In this document: positions 44,230 to 55,440 of the stretch, piece after piece
How the letters are laid out: each line of letters opens with the position of its first letter
Position numbering within the stretch: position 1 is the stretch's first letter
Assembly: GCF_041381155.1 (NCBI RefSeq)
Contig: NC_091141.1
Span: forward strand, 27,091,828-27,155,827
DNA: 64,000 nt
Reading direction: 5' to 3'
From: Argopecten irradians
Lineage: Eukaryota > Mollusca > Bivalvia > Pectinida > Pectinidae
Notes under the pieces: model-generated
The model's input: the letters and a program-made list of their open reading frames with translations, nothing else
Databases searched by the model: none
Told to the model about the DNA's origin: nothing
Translations under genes and position numbers: made by a program

Positions 44230-47171
44230 TCACACATACTCGAACTGGTACCATCGGTATGACGGTGAGCGGGAGCAGGTGTTTCTGTGAACAAAGACAA
44301 TATATTAATTGATACATGATCAATGAATGTTTTAATTAACTCAACTATACGGATGCGTCATCGTAATATATATATATATATATATTTCTAATTTTAAGAA
44401 GAAAATAACTATTGTATTCTCAAATTTAAACGCAAACATTTCTATCGAGACACTTTTATGGAATTTTCAACTGATAAATAACCAAATTTTATAGCAATAT
44501 TTGGTCACGCCTTGATTCTAAAATTGCAGTAGGTTTTTTTTTACAAAAACTATATAGCATACACTGTAGCCTGAAAATAGGTTTATATTATTATTTTGTA
44601 CAGCATTCATCTCTTGCTAAAATCCCTGGTAAAAATGAGTTTCCGTACATTTGCGCTCAATTTTGATATTCTAATTTTTGTATTTAATTTTATTTTAGGG
44701 CTTCATGATTTTTATATTTGAGAAAACTGACTAATGTCTCACCTGTAACAGCCCACACAAATATTCCTGTTGTAAAGGTAAATAGTTGGACGTAAACAGC
44801 GGCTTGGAATGTACCGTACAAATGTTGGACAATTTTTCCGAGGACATATACTCGGGTTAAATGTTAGAGACGTCGGTCTAGAGGTGGTGTGTTCGGTCTT
44901 TGGCACATAATAACCTGCAAACAAGTAGATATGAAGGAATAATTTTTTAAACACTGAATATTCACATGACAGGAGTTTGTAGTTTACAGTTATTATGTGG
45001 CATAACAGGGCAAAAAATTCAACATACTTTTTTTTTCTTCAGTAATTTATTAAAAACCCTCAGCTTTGATGAACAAAGCTATGCAAATTCAAAGGCACAG
45101 GCAAAAATGTATGATACCTTAAGTTAGACCTCAGATTTATTTTTTGCACTATAAATGTTCTTGTTTTTTACGCTTTATGTATGTGTAAATGAAGTAATAT
45201 TAGCAAAACTCATTTTACAATTACTATAAATAATAACCCTGCGAAAATGTTAAATGAAATTGTAGCCCATAATCTGGCTTCATGGTCTGACCATGGCGCG
45301 AAATTCCGACGTTATCATGACGTCACGTTACGTATTGATTTCGGAAAAAATAGTTCATTGGAAAATCTATGGAATCGTTCATTTCAACGTATTTTATATT
45401 ATTAAGTTGTCTGAAAAATTAATGGTTCACACACAACTTGCAAACAAAATTTCTTTCATTCCCCGTTGAAGTTGAAAATGTTAGTGACATTCATGCTTAA
45501 GTAAACTTTAATTTAGTGATTTTTGTCAGCACTATCAAAATTAATTTCGACCTCCTATTTGTCTGTGTAAAATTCAAACCTACATAATCACCGGGGCTAA
45601 TAGTACAAACCGGGTTACGCTATTTACGCTGTTAGAAACGCTTCTTTTACATAGAAAAATGACGTCTGGGGGAGCGTACGTGATAAATATTTACTCGGTG
45701 TTCAATTCACGGCCAAGAATCCAAAAATACAAGTTGCCCACGGAACAGTAGAGAGTTTCACCAATGCGTAGAAGCAAAATTGATGTTTTATTTATTAGAT
45801 TTATTTAGGTTCTTGGCCGTGAGTTGAATACCGAGCAAATATTCATCACGTACGCTCCCCAAAACGATTCTTTTCTATGTAAAAGAAGCGTTTCCACGAG
45901 CGTAAATAGCGTAACCCGGTTTGAACGTTTAGCCCCGGTGATAGTGTACGTAAAGTTATTCTCAAAATGTTGGTAGCTTTTGGTACTAATTCACATAAGG
46001 AAATGGAAAACTCTTCCTGATTCGTGAGTATGAAATGAATAATAATAACCTAATAACTTCAACAGCGGCACATTATGTCAACTGTATATAGAATGTTATA
46101 GCAACTGTCGTACATGTATTTTCGGTTGGTTTCGCAGGGTTTACATTCTTGCGGTTTCACGGAACATTGCTTTCATAGCGAAATTGGAGAATTGGATGAA
46201 TTACATATGCCGAATCATGGAATTTTAAAACTGCTATAAATACATCTCGTCGAACAGCGGCTATTTGAGATTATAGTAATGGTGCACGATATCCTTTACT
46301 TATTTCAAGACATCTGTCGAATTGGTCTTTGTTTTATTAAATGTTATTTTATTTATTGAAGTTCAATAATTTAATTTGAAATTGAGCTATCAAAATTTAG
46401 ACAATAATTCTACCAACAAAAATAATAATACTCAACTAAAAACATTATTGAACAACACTACGTACATGTATATAATAATGCTCAGATAAATAACTATGTG
46501 ACATAACAAGCAAATAGCAACGTACAATTTAAAGACACCGTAATTATTAATTGGTTGCAATATGAAAATAAATTACACATTTAAGGTTTTTTTTATTAGT
46601 ACTCTGTAGTATGAAAGATGCTCAACCGCTTACAAATGGTATTTTTTCATTATCAAAAACAGGAGCAGACGATTTAGTATTTTTCTTAAGCAACAAAAGT
46701 TACTCACTTTACAGCATTACCACCATTGAAAAGTTTGATCTTCTAATTTTACTTCAAGTTAAAACCGTGAAAAATAATTTATTGCATCCCGAAAAAAATT
46801 TATCAGGCTCTCTATCCTTTATGGAATGAAGTACTGATTGCGCATGTACCAAAGGCGAAACACATTATTTTATATTATTTTTGTGTTAATTTGGCACATA
46901 TACATAATGTATATACACGATTAAACACCAATTATTGTTTAAATGATGAATATAATTTATGCTCTGTCGGCGATGGAGCATCTTTAAAGTATATGTCAGT
47001 CCTGTGATATACACATGTAAATAGAGATACGTTAATTAATATATACACTATATACACTTACCCCATGTTGGTGTTGACATATAAAGAATCAGTTAATTAA
47101 TATATACACTTACCCCATGTTAGTGTTGACATATAAAGAATCAGACATACTGCTGCAGCTGCTGACTTCAT
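44230..47171 (-). CDS. Secreted six-cysteine protein, gene A (3 exons)
   Basis: Function unknown; I do not recognise the family. Minus-strand exons are 47171-47114, 44914-44743 and 44284-44230, giving 285 nt and 94 residues, with phases 1 and 2 matching at GT/AG borders. Residues 1-19 are a signal peptide (MKSAAAAVCLILYMSTLTW). The mature part starts with a Thr/Ser/Pro-rich stretch and carries cysteines 43, 48, 59, 72, 75 and 80, spaced C-x4-C-x10-C-x12-C-x2-C-x4-C. It also has RYIPSRCLRPTIYLY, CVGCYRNTC and a basic/aromatic tail. Six cysteines allow three disulfides. Exon 1 has the same length (58 nt) and phase as in gene B at 4465-11616. A possible alternative donor inside exon 3 (gtatgt at about 44237) could extend the protein past the stop. 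A TATA box lies near 47264. A secreted defence, shell-matrix or signalling peptide is possible; the sequence does not decide. Confidence 0.8.
45587..45942. mobile_element. Inverted repeat with 134-bp arms
   Basis: The arms at 45587-45720 and 45809-45942 share 'caccggggctaatag', 'gggttacgctatttacg' and 'ggagcgtacgtgataaatat' with their complements, around an 88-nt spacer. It lies in intron 1 of six-cysteine gene A and is probably a MITE. Confidence 0.8.
47031..47143. repeat. Tandem duplication over the exon 1 donor of gene A
   Basis: Units at 47031-47091 and 47092-47143 both contain 'ttaattaatatatacac', 'acttaccccatgtt' and 'gtgttgacatataaagaatc'. The duplicated piece includes the second half of exon 1 and its splice donor, so the intron begins with a spare copy of both. 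Confidence 0.85.
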
Positions 47172-47257
47172 CGTGTCAGTGTGTGCTCTACAGGGATCAG
47201 CGACTTAGGTATGAAGTCAAATTAGTAGTGATTATCACGTCTACGTCACAGAACGAG

Positions 47258-47271
47258 GTGGCTATATATAG
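47258..47271 (-). promoter_or_regulatory. TATA box of six-cysteine gene A
   Basis: 'gctatatatagcc' on the minus strand lies about 90 bp upstream of the ATG, predicting a 5' leader of about 60 nt. A CRE-like 'tgacgtagacgtga' follows just downstream. Confidence 0.5.
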
Positions 47272-48288
47272 CTATGTACACATATAAAGAAGTCTGTGAA
47301 ATAACATATAGCTTTCCGTTGTCTGATTGGTTGAACGCGATCGGACATGATAAAACATATCTGTTCAAAGGTGGACACCGCAACTTTGATAACCAGGCCT
47401 CGATTTCTCGAAACAAAATTTTTGACATAACTCCTATAGGGATAAGACTAGAGTTTTGATTTCGAGTAATCAGGGCTAGGGCTAGAAAATCCGTGATCGT
47501 ACGTGAACATTGCATATCAGGAAACCAGAGCGATAACTATTAAATATTAAAGCCACACAATACCTAGCTATCAACAAAAAGCCAAGTTAGATTCCACCCC
47601 GATATTGTTAGTATTTGTAGATGTGGGTGAAATTATTTTATATCAAATGATATTCATAATAATTTCTTAATTACTTTGGCACGGTTGTTGTTGAAAGTCG
47701 ATACTTGTTAAAATGCCTTCATTTTAAACTGATCGCCATAGAAGTTAGGTAGTTACGGTAGCCGCATAACGTTCCTGGCAACGACGTTACAATGTTACAC
47801 CTATCTAGCGATGTTCAATATTAATTTGATTTTTATCAAAAGTTTCCGAATCATTATCGCTCATCTTGACTTCGATTTATGGTTAAAGGTTATGAAATAA
47901 ATTTTGTTTGCAAACTGTGTGAATCCGCGTAGAATTTCTTTCATACCCGATGAAGTTAAAAAATAGTGACATCAATGCTAAATTAAATCATCTCGTTTTG
48001 ACATGAATGGCTTTACTTAGAACACCTTTTTGGTTCCTTTACTAGAAGGCAAACTGTTCTGGTGTCGTAAGAAAATAATAATCTCAATAATTAAGGATAT
48101 AATTTGCGAACTTGCTCTAATTACTCTAGAACCTTTTTTTCTTAAGAACCATCAATAATATCCACTGTTATGAAAACATCCGCCAAAATATCCATAGATA
48201 GACTACTTAGTCATGGCGCGTACAGTACCATTACTTCAATGTGTATGCGTTTATCATTATACCCTTTTATGCTTCAGTGATAAAGCAA

Positions 48289-48472
48289 TTCCAAATTTGC
48301 ATATTACATAGTTATCTGCACTTGCGGGTAGGTATTGATTGTGACGTCATGTGTTTGGGTGCGTAACGTCATTCGTTTCGGAGAAAACGACGTGAATTGC
48401 GCTCACAAAATAATGACGTCACAATCAATATCTACCTGCAAGGGAAGTAACTCTGTAATGTGCAAAGACGGA
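48289..48472. mobile_element. Palindromic MITE inserted in a SINE copy
   Basis: The termini are 'ttccaaatttgcatatta' and 'aatgtgcaaagacgga'. The interior has two TGACGTCA palindromes. The flanks 'cttcagtgataaagca' and 'tattaaaggacaagagttcc' join into continuous SINE sequence when the MITE is removed. Confidence 0.8.
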
Positions 48473-48590
48473 TATTAAAGGACAAGAGTTCCACTATAGA
48501 TGAAGACACACCAAGAACATACACGCATCACAACGCATATATGGGAGGCCGATCTTACATGACCCGGCTATTTATAGGCCGGTTATTAAT
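48473..48590 (+). repeat. SINE-like repeat, 3' part
   Basis: It runs from 'aaaggacaagagttccacta' to 'gaccc' and 'ggccggtta', a degraded 3' end. Its 5' portion is the short stretch before the MITE at 48289. Confidence 0.6.
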
Positions 48591-49589
48591 CAGACATATG
48601 CTTGTAATATATAATAAAAATATAACTGATAGTAATTACACTAGAAATATCTTCACATCATGAATGATATGGAAGTATAAAATTTCAGTACGAAGTTCCA
48701 AGAAATGCAACTTTAGCGCCAGGTAATCACGACCACGTAGTTTATAGTCGAGTCAAGTGAGATCAAGGGGTTGAACTATCCTTACAAACACAAAAATAAT
48801 CAATCGTGTCGATGGACAGGTGTCATATTGTGCTCTTCCGTCCGGCTTTTCGTTATATGATACATGTTAATTATCAACATCTCAGGCCTTCATAAGAGAC
48901 TACAACAAAGCAAGTCATTGAAGACGTGTTATTGATATGTCGATCGACAATAGTGTGGTTCAAAAAGGGCATTTGAAATCGAATACCTCTTACTCCCTGT
49001 GCTGGTCTGTGAAATTATGCGTTTATTATGGGTGAAAAAGCGTTTGATACAACATGTCAATCTTCAAATATGCGGGGGTCAATCCATTATATTTTAACAT
49101 TGGATAGACAGTGGTACAAAAAAGATAAAGGACTTATGCGATGACACCGGAAAAACAAACTATGCTAATATTCATGCACAATCAATAAGCAAAGTCAATT
49201 GTATTGTAGAACTCATGAAATAAAAAAAATATAATTACCAAAACGATGGACAGAGAAAATGGAAACAGTTGGAAAACAGTGGAAATAAAGATGAAATTGA
49301 AAATATTAATTATGTAGTTTAAATCAATTTACTAATAACTGTTTGATTTTGATAATAATAAGTTTAGTTAATTGTTAAAAAATAACATACATGTATTGGG
49401 ACCTCGGAGTCTGTCGTATTCTTCTTGCGTTATGGCCTCCGGGCTTGTTCTGGTGTCTGTAGAGTAATTTTCAGGACGAGATTGGTCAGTAGATACTGAA
49501 ATGGATTTAATTGTTTACAGCAATACTTCTTCTCAGGCCCCGTTGATATGTAGTTATAGTACACATAACATGTATGGTATTTTCAATTT

Positions 49590-49930
49590 CAACAAAATTT
49601 TATTTCAAATAAATAGAAATGGGATCAAATAACAGGCAGTGACTATGTAAGTTCTCTCCCTGGTAACAAAATGTATATATACAAATTGAAAGCATTTGAA
49701 AGTATATGTTTTAGAAGTCATGACAGTATATGAGATATTATTAATGAGATTATAGATTGTAATTTCGTTTTTCAAAAAGTATAATAATAAAGAAATTAGA
49801 TTGCAGCAGCCATGAGGAAATTACCTTCACCCACCAGATACAGACCAGAAAGTCCATGTGTCTAATAAGCCGATGGTCATCCACCAATGGGATTCAGAAA
49901 TTCTACCATGGCTGCTGCATTCATGTATAT
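49590..49930. repeat. Dispersed repeat fragments
   Basis: 'gggatcaaataacaggcagt', then 'gtaagttctctccctggtaa', is related to the ends of repeats near 21650 and 30300. The hairpin-like pair 'gcagcagccatg' and 'catggctgctgc' at 49803 and 49908 brackets the second part. Confidence 0.45.
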
Positions 49931-50441
49931 GATTTAAAAAGATAAAATGTTGCAGAATATTGAGATAAAGTTTGGTCTAAATTTATACTTGTCATGACAC
50001 ATGCATTAATTTTAACAATTACCTAAACAGATATGTAGCTAAGATAAATGTATCAATCATGTATTCTAAATAGTATGACGGTATAATAGTAAAACATGTA
50101 CGGTAACGGATTTAGACACTAGGACTACAATTAAGATTCTAAATTGTGATTTCTTATCTAAATCAATATGAAATTCTAAGCAAATGTGAACGTAGACGCC
50201 CAGGTGAAACGATAAATTACCTGTTTGTAAGTATTTCCCGTAATTATATTAAGGCTACACACTATCAATTATGACCAAAATAGCATACATGTATTAGGTG
50301 TAAGTGGGGGTGATTGAAAGTGCAAAACGACGATTACGTCTCCCCATGCAAGAGGACATATTTGTATTTTGGTAAATGTCATACTTTCATAACTTTATTT
50401 TGGGTAAAAAGAAAGCAAGCGTTTGCTTTGCGTATTATTAG

Positions 50442-52198
50442 CGTTTGGTCGGGTATATCATATGTACGTCCGTACAGTGTAACAGCTAGGGCCTCGTTTG
50501 GTCGGATTTATCATATGTACGTCCGTACAGTGTAACAGCTAGGGCCTCGTTTGGTCGGGTTTATCATATGTACGTCCGTACAGTGTAACAGCTAGGGCCT
50601 CGTTTGGTCGGGTATATCATATGTACGTCCGTACAGTGTAACAGCAAGGGCCTCGTTTGGTCGGGTTTATCATATGTACGTCCGTACAGTGTAACAGCTA
50701 GGGCCTCGTTTGGTCGGGTTTATCATATGTACGTCCGTACAGTGTAACAGCTAGGGCCTCGTTTGGTCGGGTTTATCATATGTACGTCCGTACAGTGTAA
50801 CAGCTAGGGCCTCGTTTGGTCGGGTTTATCATATGTACGTCCGTACAGTGTAACAGCTAGGGCCTCGTTTGGTCGGGTTTATCATATGTACGTCCGTACA
50901 GTGTAACAGCTAGGGCCTCGTTTGGTCGGGTTTATCATATGTACGTCCGTACAGTGTAACAGCTAGGGCCTCGTTTGGTCGGGTTTATCATATGTACGTC
51001 CGTACAGTGTAACAGCTAGGGCCTCGTTTGGTCGGGTTTATCATATGTACGTCCGTACAGTGTAACAGCTAGGGCCTCGTTTGGTCGGGTTTATCATATG
51101 TACGTCCGTACAGTGTAACAGCTAGGGCCTCGTTTGGTCGGGTTTATCATATGTACGTCCGTACAGTGTAACAGCTAGGGCCTCGTTTGGTCGGGTTTAT
51201 CATATGTACGTCCGTACAGTGTAACAGCTAGGGCCTCGTTTGGTCGGGTTTATCATATGTACGTCCGTACAGTGTAACAGCAAGGGCCTCGTTTGGTCGG
51301 ATTTATCATATGTACGTCCGTACAGTGTAACAGCAAGGGCCTCGTTTGGTCGGGTATATCATATGTACGTCCGTACAGTGTAACAGCTAGGGCCTCGTTT
51401 GGTCGGGTTTATCATATGTACGTCCGTACAGTGTAACAGCTAGGGCCTCGTTTGGTCGGGTTTATCATATGTACGTCCGTACAGTGTAACAGCTAGGGCC
51501 TCGTTTGGTCGGGTTTTATCATATGTACGTCCGTACAGTGTAACAGCTAGGGCCTCGTTTGGTCGGGTTTATCATATGTACGTCCGTACAGTGTAACAGC
51601 TAGGGCCTCGTTTGGTCGGGTCGGTTTATCATATGTACGTCCGTACAGTGTAACAGCTAGGGCCTCGTTTGGTCGGGTTTATCATATGTACGTCCGTACA
51701 GTGTAACAGCTAGGGCCTCGTTTGGTCGGGTTTATCATATGTACGTCCGTACAGTGTAACAGCTAGGGCCTCGTTTGGTCGGGTTTATCATATGTACGTC
51801 CGTACAGTGTAACAGCTAGGGCCTCGTTTGGTCGGGTTTATCATATGTACGTCCGTACAGTGTAACAGCAAGGGCCTCGTTTGGTCGGGTTTATCATATG
51901 TACGTCCGTACAGTGTAACAGCTAGGGCCTCGTTTGGTCGGGTATATCATATGTACTGTACGTCCGTACAGTGTAACAGCTAGGGCCTCGTTTGGTCGGG
52001 TATATCATATGTACGTCCGTACAGTGTAACAGCTAGGGCCTCGTTTGGTCGGGTATATCATATGTACGTCCGTACAGTGTAACAGCTAGGGCCTCGTTTG
52101 GTCGGGTTTATCATATGTACGTCCGTACAGTGTAACAGCTAGGGCCTCGTTTAGTCGGATTTATCATATGTACGTCCGTACAGTATAACAGCTAGGGC
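50442..52198. repeat. Minisatellite, 53-bp unit, about 33 copies
   Basis: The unit includes 'tatcatatgtacgtccgtac', 'agtgtaacagctagggcctc' and 'gtttggtcggg'. Copies are nearly identical, differing mainly at 'agctag' versus 'agcaag' and 'ggtttatc' versus 'ggtatatc', with small insertions near 51510, 51620 and 51953. Each unit contains the hairpin GTACG-TC-CGTAC. The last copies (from about 52150) are more diverged. The period is not a multiple of three and the unit has stops, so it is not coding. It lies about 1.1 kb upstream of the sulfotransferase TATA box. Confidence 0.97.
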
Positions 52199-52199
52199 C

Positions 52200-52630
52200 T
52201 TCCGTGTATGTGGTCTCTTGTGTGTGCGATATGCGTGTTCTGAGATTCTGGTATTCCGAATTTGCATATTACATTATTATTAGAGTTATCTGCACTTGCG
52301 GGTAGGTATTGATTGTGAGGTCATGCGTTTGGGAACGTAACGTCATAAGTTTCGGAGAAAACGACGTGAATTGCGCTCACAAAATAATGACGTAACAATC
52401 GATACCTAAGCTAACTCTGTATTATGCAAAGACGGAATATTCGTGTTGTGTCTTCTTCTATAGCGAAACTCTTGCACTTTTTATAGGCTCAATTTAGTTG
52501 CCTTTTACGATCATGCAATAGGGGCAACAGATAAAATTCTTACGCCATACATATATGCAAATACCTTGCAAGCATGGGTGGCCGTCCTTAAAATAGCCTG
52601 ACTGTTAATAGGGCGTTATTATAATAAACC
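52200..52630 (-). repeat. SINE-like repeat split by a MITE
   Basis: Reverse SINE sequence ('gttctgagattctggta') stops at 52253 and resumes at 52438 with 'tattcgtgttgtgtcttctt', ending in 'cttacgccatac'. A second small piece ('gggtggccgtccttaaaata') follows to about 52620. Confidence 0.65.
52254..52437. mobile_element. Palindromic MITE with TA target duplication
   Basis: The element runs from 'ttccgaatttgcatatta' to 'ttatgcaaagacggaa', with TA at 52252-52253 and again at 52438-52439. Removing the element plus one TA restores 'ggtattcgtgttgtg', as in intact SINE copies. This is the clearest evidence for the TA target site of the family. Confidence 0.85.
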
Positions 52631-52999
52631 AAAGTAAATGATACTCAAGGCGTTGTTATCACTCGTTATATCCACCCCTGGACTATGTCGTAGCAAAACT
52701 GGCGATATTTCAGGAGCAGAAAAATAACTACAGACCTACAGTGACTCCTTTGAGGATTACCAAACCTTAAAAATATACAATGTACCGTTAATCGATTCTT
52801 TTGATGTACATCAAAGGACCACACATTGTCACATTTAGAGCCTTCAGTTTTGATGGCATAGTCCATAGGGATATTTCGACTGAGATAGTTACCCCTGGAA
52901 TACTGAGGATGTCCTTAGCTATCCTCGGTTATTATTGGGACGTTAATCAAATAAATAATCCGTCCAAGAAATTGGCACGTAAAGTATATGATTCTAGTA

Positions 53000-53215
53000 C
53001 CCTCTACCACCTACCATATACTATCTAATCCCTAGATGGTAGGGGTAGAGGGCACCAGAATCACTTAAATATATGTTGGAACTGATTCTAGTAATGGTGT
53101 TACTGATTCTAATACCCTCTACCCCCTACACAGTCCCCTTACCGTCTATACCCCCTACCAATTAACATCTACCCCCTAGATGGTAGCGGGTAGAGGTTAC
53201 TAGAATCAGTTACAT
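53000..53215. repeat. Pyrimidine-rich inverted repeats upstream of the sulfotransferase
   Basis: The segment 'gattctagtaccctctacc' and its complement 'gggtagaggttactagaatc' recur in both orientations, with several 'taccccctac' and 'ctagatggtag' pieces between. The cluster ends about 110 bp before the TATA box. Confidence 0.65.
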
Positions 53216-53322
53216 TATAATGTGATGTAATTTTAACAAGTTGTCCTCAGTTTTAGTAATACGGTGTTAGAAGTCATTAAGTGTAACGCCGACTCTTTGC
53301 ACAGGCCTGGGTTTATCGGCCG

Positions 53323-53334
53323 AGTATATATAGT
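53323..53334 (+). promoter_or_regulatory. TATA box of the sulfotransferase gene
   Basis: 'agtatatatagt' is followed about 80 nt later by a strong donor (CAG, then gtaaga, at 53409/53410). Transcription would start near 53355, giving a short non-coding first exon (about 53355-53409) that joins to the acceptor at 55433, 7 nt before the ATG. Confidence 0.55.
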
Positions 53335-53754
53335 AGACTGTTCTACAAAAAAAATCAACACATTCGTGTATCCTGTGCTTGTCAGAGTTTGTCCCTGTGT
53401 CTTCCCCAGGTAAGATCGACATTATATTTTAAACTTAAGTTACATAAAATTTAAGTATCATCACGATCACATATTGGTTAATCTTATTGTGTTTTATTCG
53501 TAGTGTCCTATTGTCTTTTATTCATATACAATTGATTATTTTTGTTAATTGAGGATTTCCAAACAATGAACTACTGCAGAAACATATTCATCCCATCTTC
53601 ATCTTCTGTAAAATATAAACAATGTCTCAACATAGGAGGTTTCATTTTTTGAAGAAACATAACAGAAAGGTTGATTACACGCGGTGATATTGAATTTGAA
53701 AACAAAATCTTTTTACCTGTATATCGTGTATTACCTCTTTTATTTCCAATAACC

Positions 53755-53900
53755 TCTGGGTCGCTAGTTTGAATCCCATGTGGGGCAGCTGCCAGGTACT
53801 ATCCACTGTTCGGTGGGTTTTTTCTCCGGGTACTTAGGGTTTCCTCCATCATCAAACCTGACGCGTCCTTACATAAACATGGCTTTTAATAGGACATAAA
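53755..53900 (+). repeat. tRNA-derived SINE
   Basis: A B-box-like 'ggtcgctagtttgaatccca' is followed by 'ttttctccgggtacttaggg' and a 3' end 'catggctttta'/'ataggac', which is shared with the larger SINE-like family. It lies in the 5' leader intron of the sulfotransferase. Confidence 0.65.
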
Positions 53901-54619
53901 ACTAAACTAACGAAACCAAACAAAAAAACTGTCTGTCATATAATACCTCTGGGAACAGATGTATACCCGTCTGTCTGGCCCCAAAAATAGTCTCGTCAAA
54001 TTGTAGATATATTCCAACAGTCCCAAACATAACCCCACTGTATTATATCGTCTTGTACACTTTTATATTTTAGCAGCTTCAGCTTTTTTAATAGTTTAAT
54101 AACGAATTACCTAGAATAAAATAAATATGATAAACGTACTAGTTCATTTTAACGAAGATAAGTCTTTCATATATAATACGAATATTTTTGTAAGTAAAAT
54201 AAATTGATGTAAGATACCATCTGGATGTGTAACATAGAGTAATGTAGTGGATGACCTAGGTCTGTTTTCTAAGTAGACTTGTTCTAAATAATGACATGCT
54301 GTTTAAACTATAAGCATAGTATACAGGTGAAGATATCACATTACTCGTGTTCAAATACGAAACAATTCAAAGATCGAGTAAAAATATTTTTATACTTCTG
54401 AATATTTATAGTACTTTATGAGAAATGCATCTTCAATATTCCTGCACATTTATTCCATCAGCATTTTCAATAGTTTAAACTCATCTATTGTCTGCAAATG
54501 GATTGAACACAAAATATATCTAACTTCTAAATACCCATTTTTTTACGATTTACAATATATTGAATATGAAAGAGAATATCATTGTGTTTTATTCAAATGA
54601 GGTTTTTCGTTTGTATGTT

Positions 54620-55120
54620 TGATTATTTTAACGCCCTATTATCAGCCAGGGTCATGTAAGGGCGTGTGCGAAGTGCGACGTGCGTGTTTTGGGAGACTGC
54701 GGTATGTTCGTGGTGTGTCTTCTTGTATAGTGGAACTGTTGCCCTTTTTATAGTTTTATTTAACTGAGGCATGCCGCCGAAGACACCAAGCCACACCCCC
54801 TCTCCTCTCAGCCGGTCACATTATACTGACATCGTCCCACTTCCTATATGCTGAGCGCGCTAAGCAGGAGCAGAAACTACCACTTTTATTGACTTTGGTG
54901 TGTCTCGGCCAGGGGACAGAACCCAGAGCCTTCCTCACAGGGGCGAACGCTCAACTCAAGGCCAAAAGTGAGGCGGTGCCAAGGGAGGCATTTTAAAGAT
55001 AAATCCAGTTAGAAAGAAGAAAAAAGATAAGATACTAAATTTAGTTGGATTTACGATCATGCAATAGGGGCAGTAGGTACCATTCTAACGCCCTACCTGC
55101 AGGGTCATTGAAGTCAGGAG
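54620..55120 (-). repeat. SINE-like repeat, long reverse copy
   Basis: It runs from 'ttatcagccagggtcatgta' through 'cattatactgacatcgtccc' and 'gggacagaacccagagcctt' to 'cctacctgcagggtcattg'. It lies in the 5' leader intron of the sulfotransferase. Confidence 0.75.
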
Positions 55121-55440
55121 CAAGGACAGAAAAGAGAGGGGTAGGAATGGGATATAGCAGTGATACATTTACACATTACTTATATACATTAAAATATATG
55201 CATTATACATAGAAAAGGTTTTGTGATATCCAGTGCAGCCGAATCTTACAATACTAACACAAGAATTAAAAAAAAATTCTGAAAATTGAATCCATCTTAT
55301 TTCGTTGTTTATTTTGCTAACTAACATGAAAATAGTTTTATTTTAGAGGTATATATAACAAATCTCTTGAATTTGGTCTTTTTAAAAAAAAATCTATTTC
55401 CGAAGTATTAAACTAACCTATATTTCCTTTTAGGTTTAAT

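Noticed and set aside
50442..52198. Regular repeats resembling a CRISPR array
   Set aside because: The whole 53-bp period is conserved with no variable spacers, the DNA is clearly eukaryotic, and no cas genes are present; it is a minisatellite.
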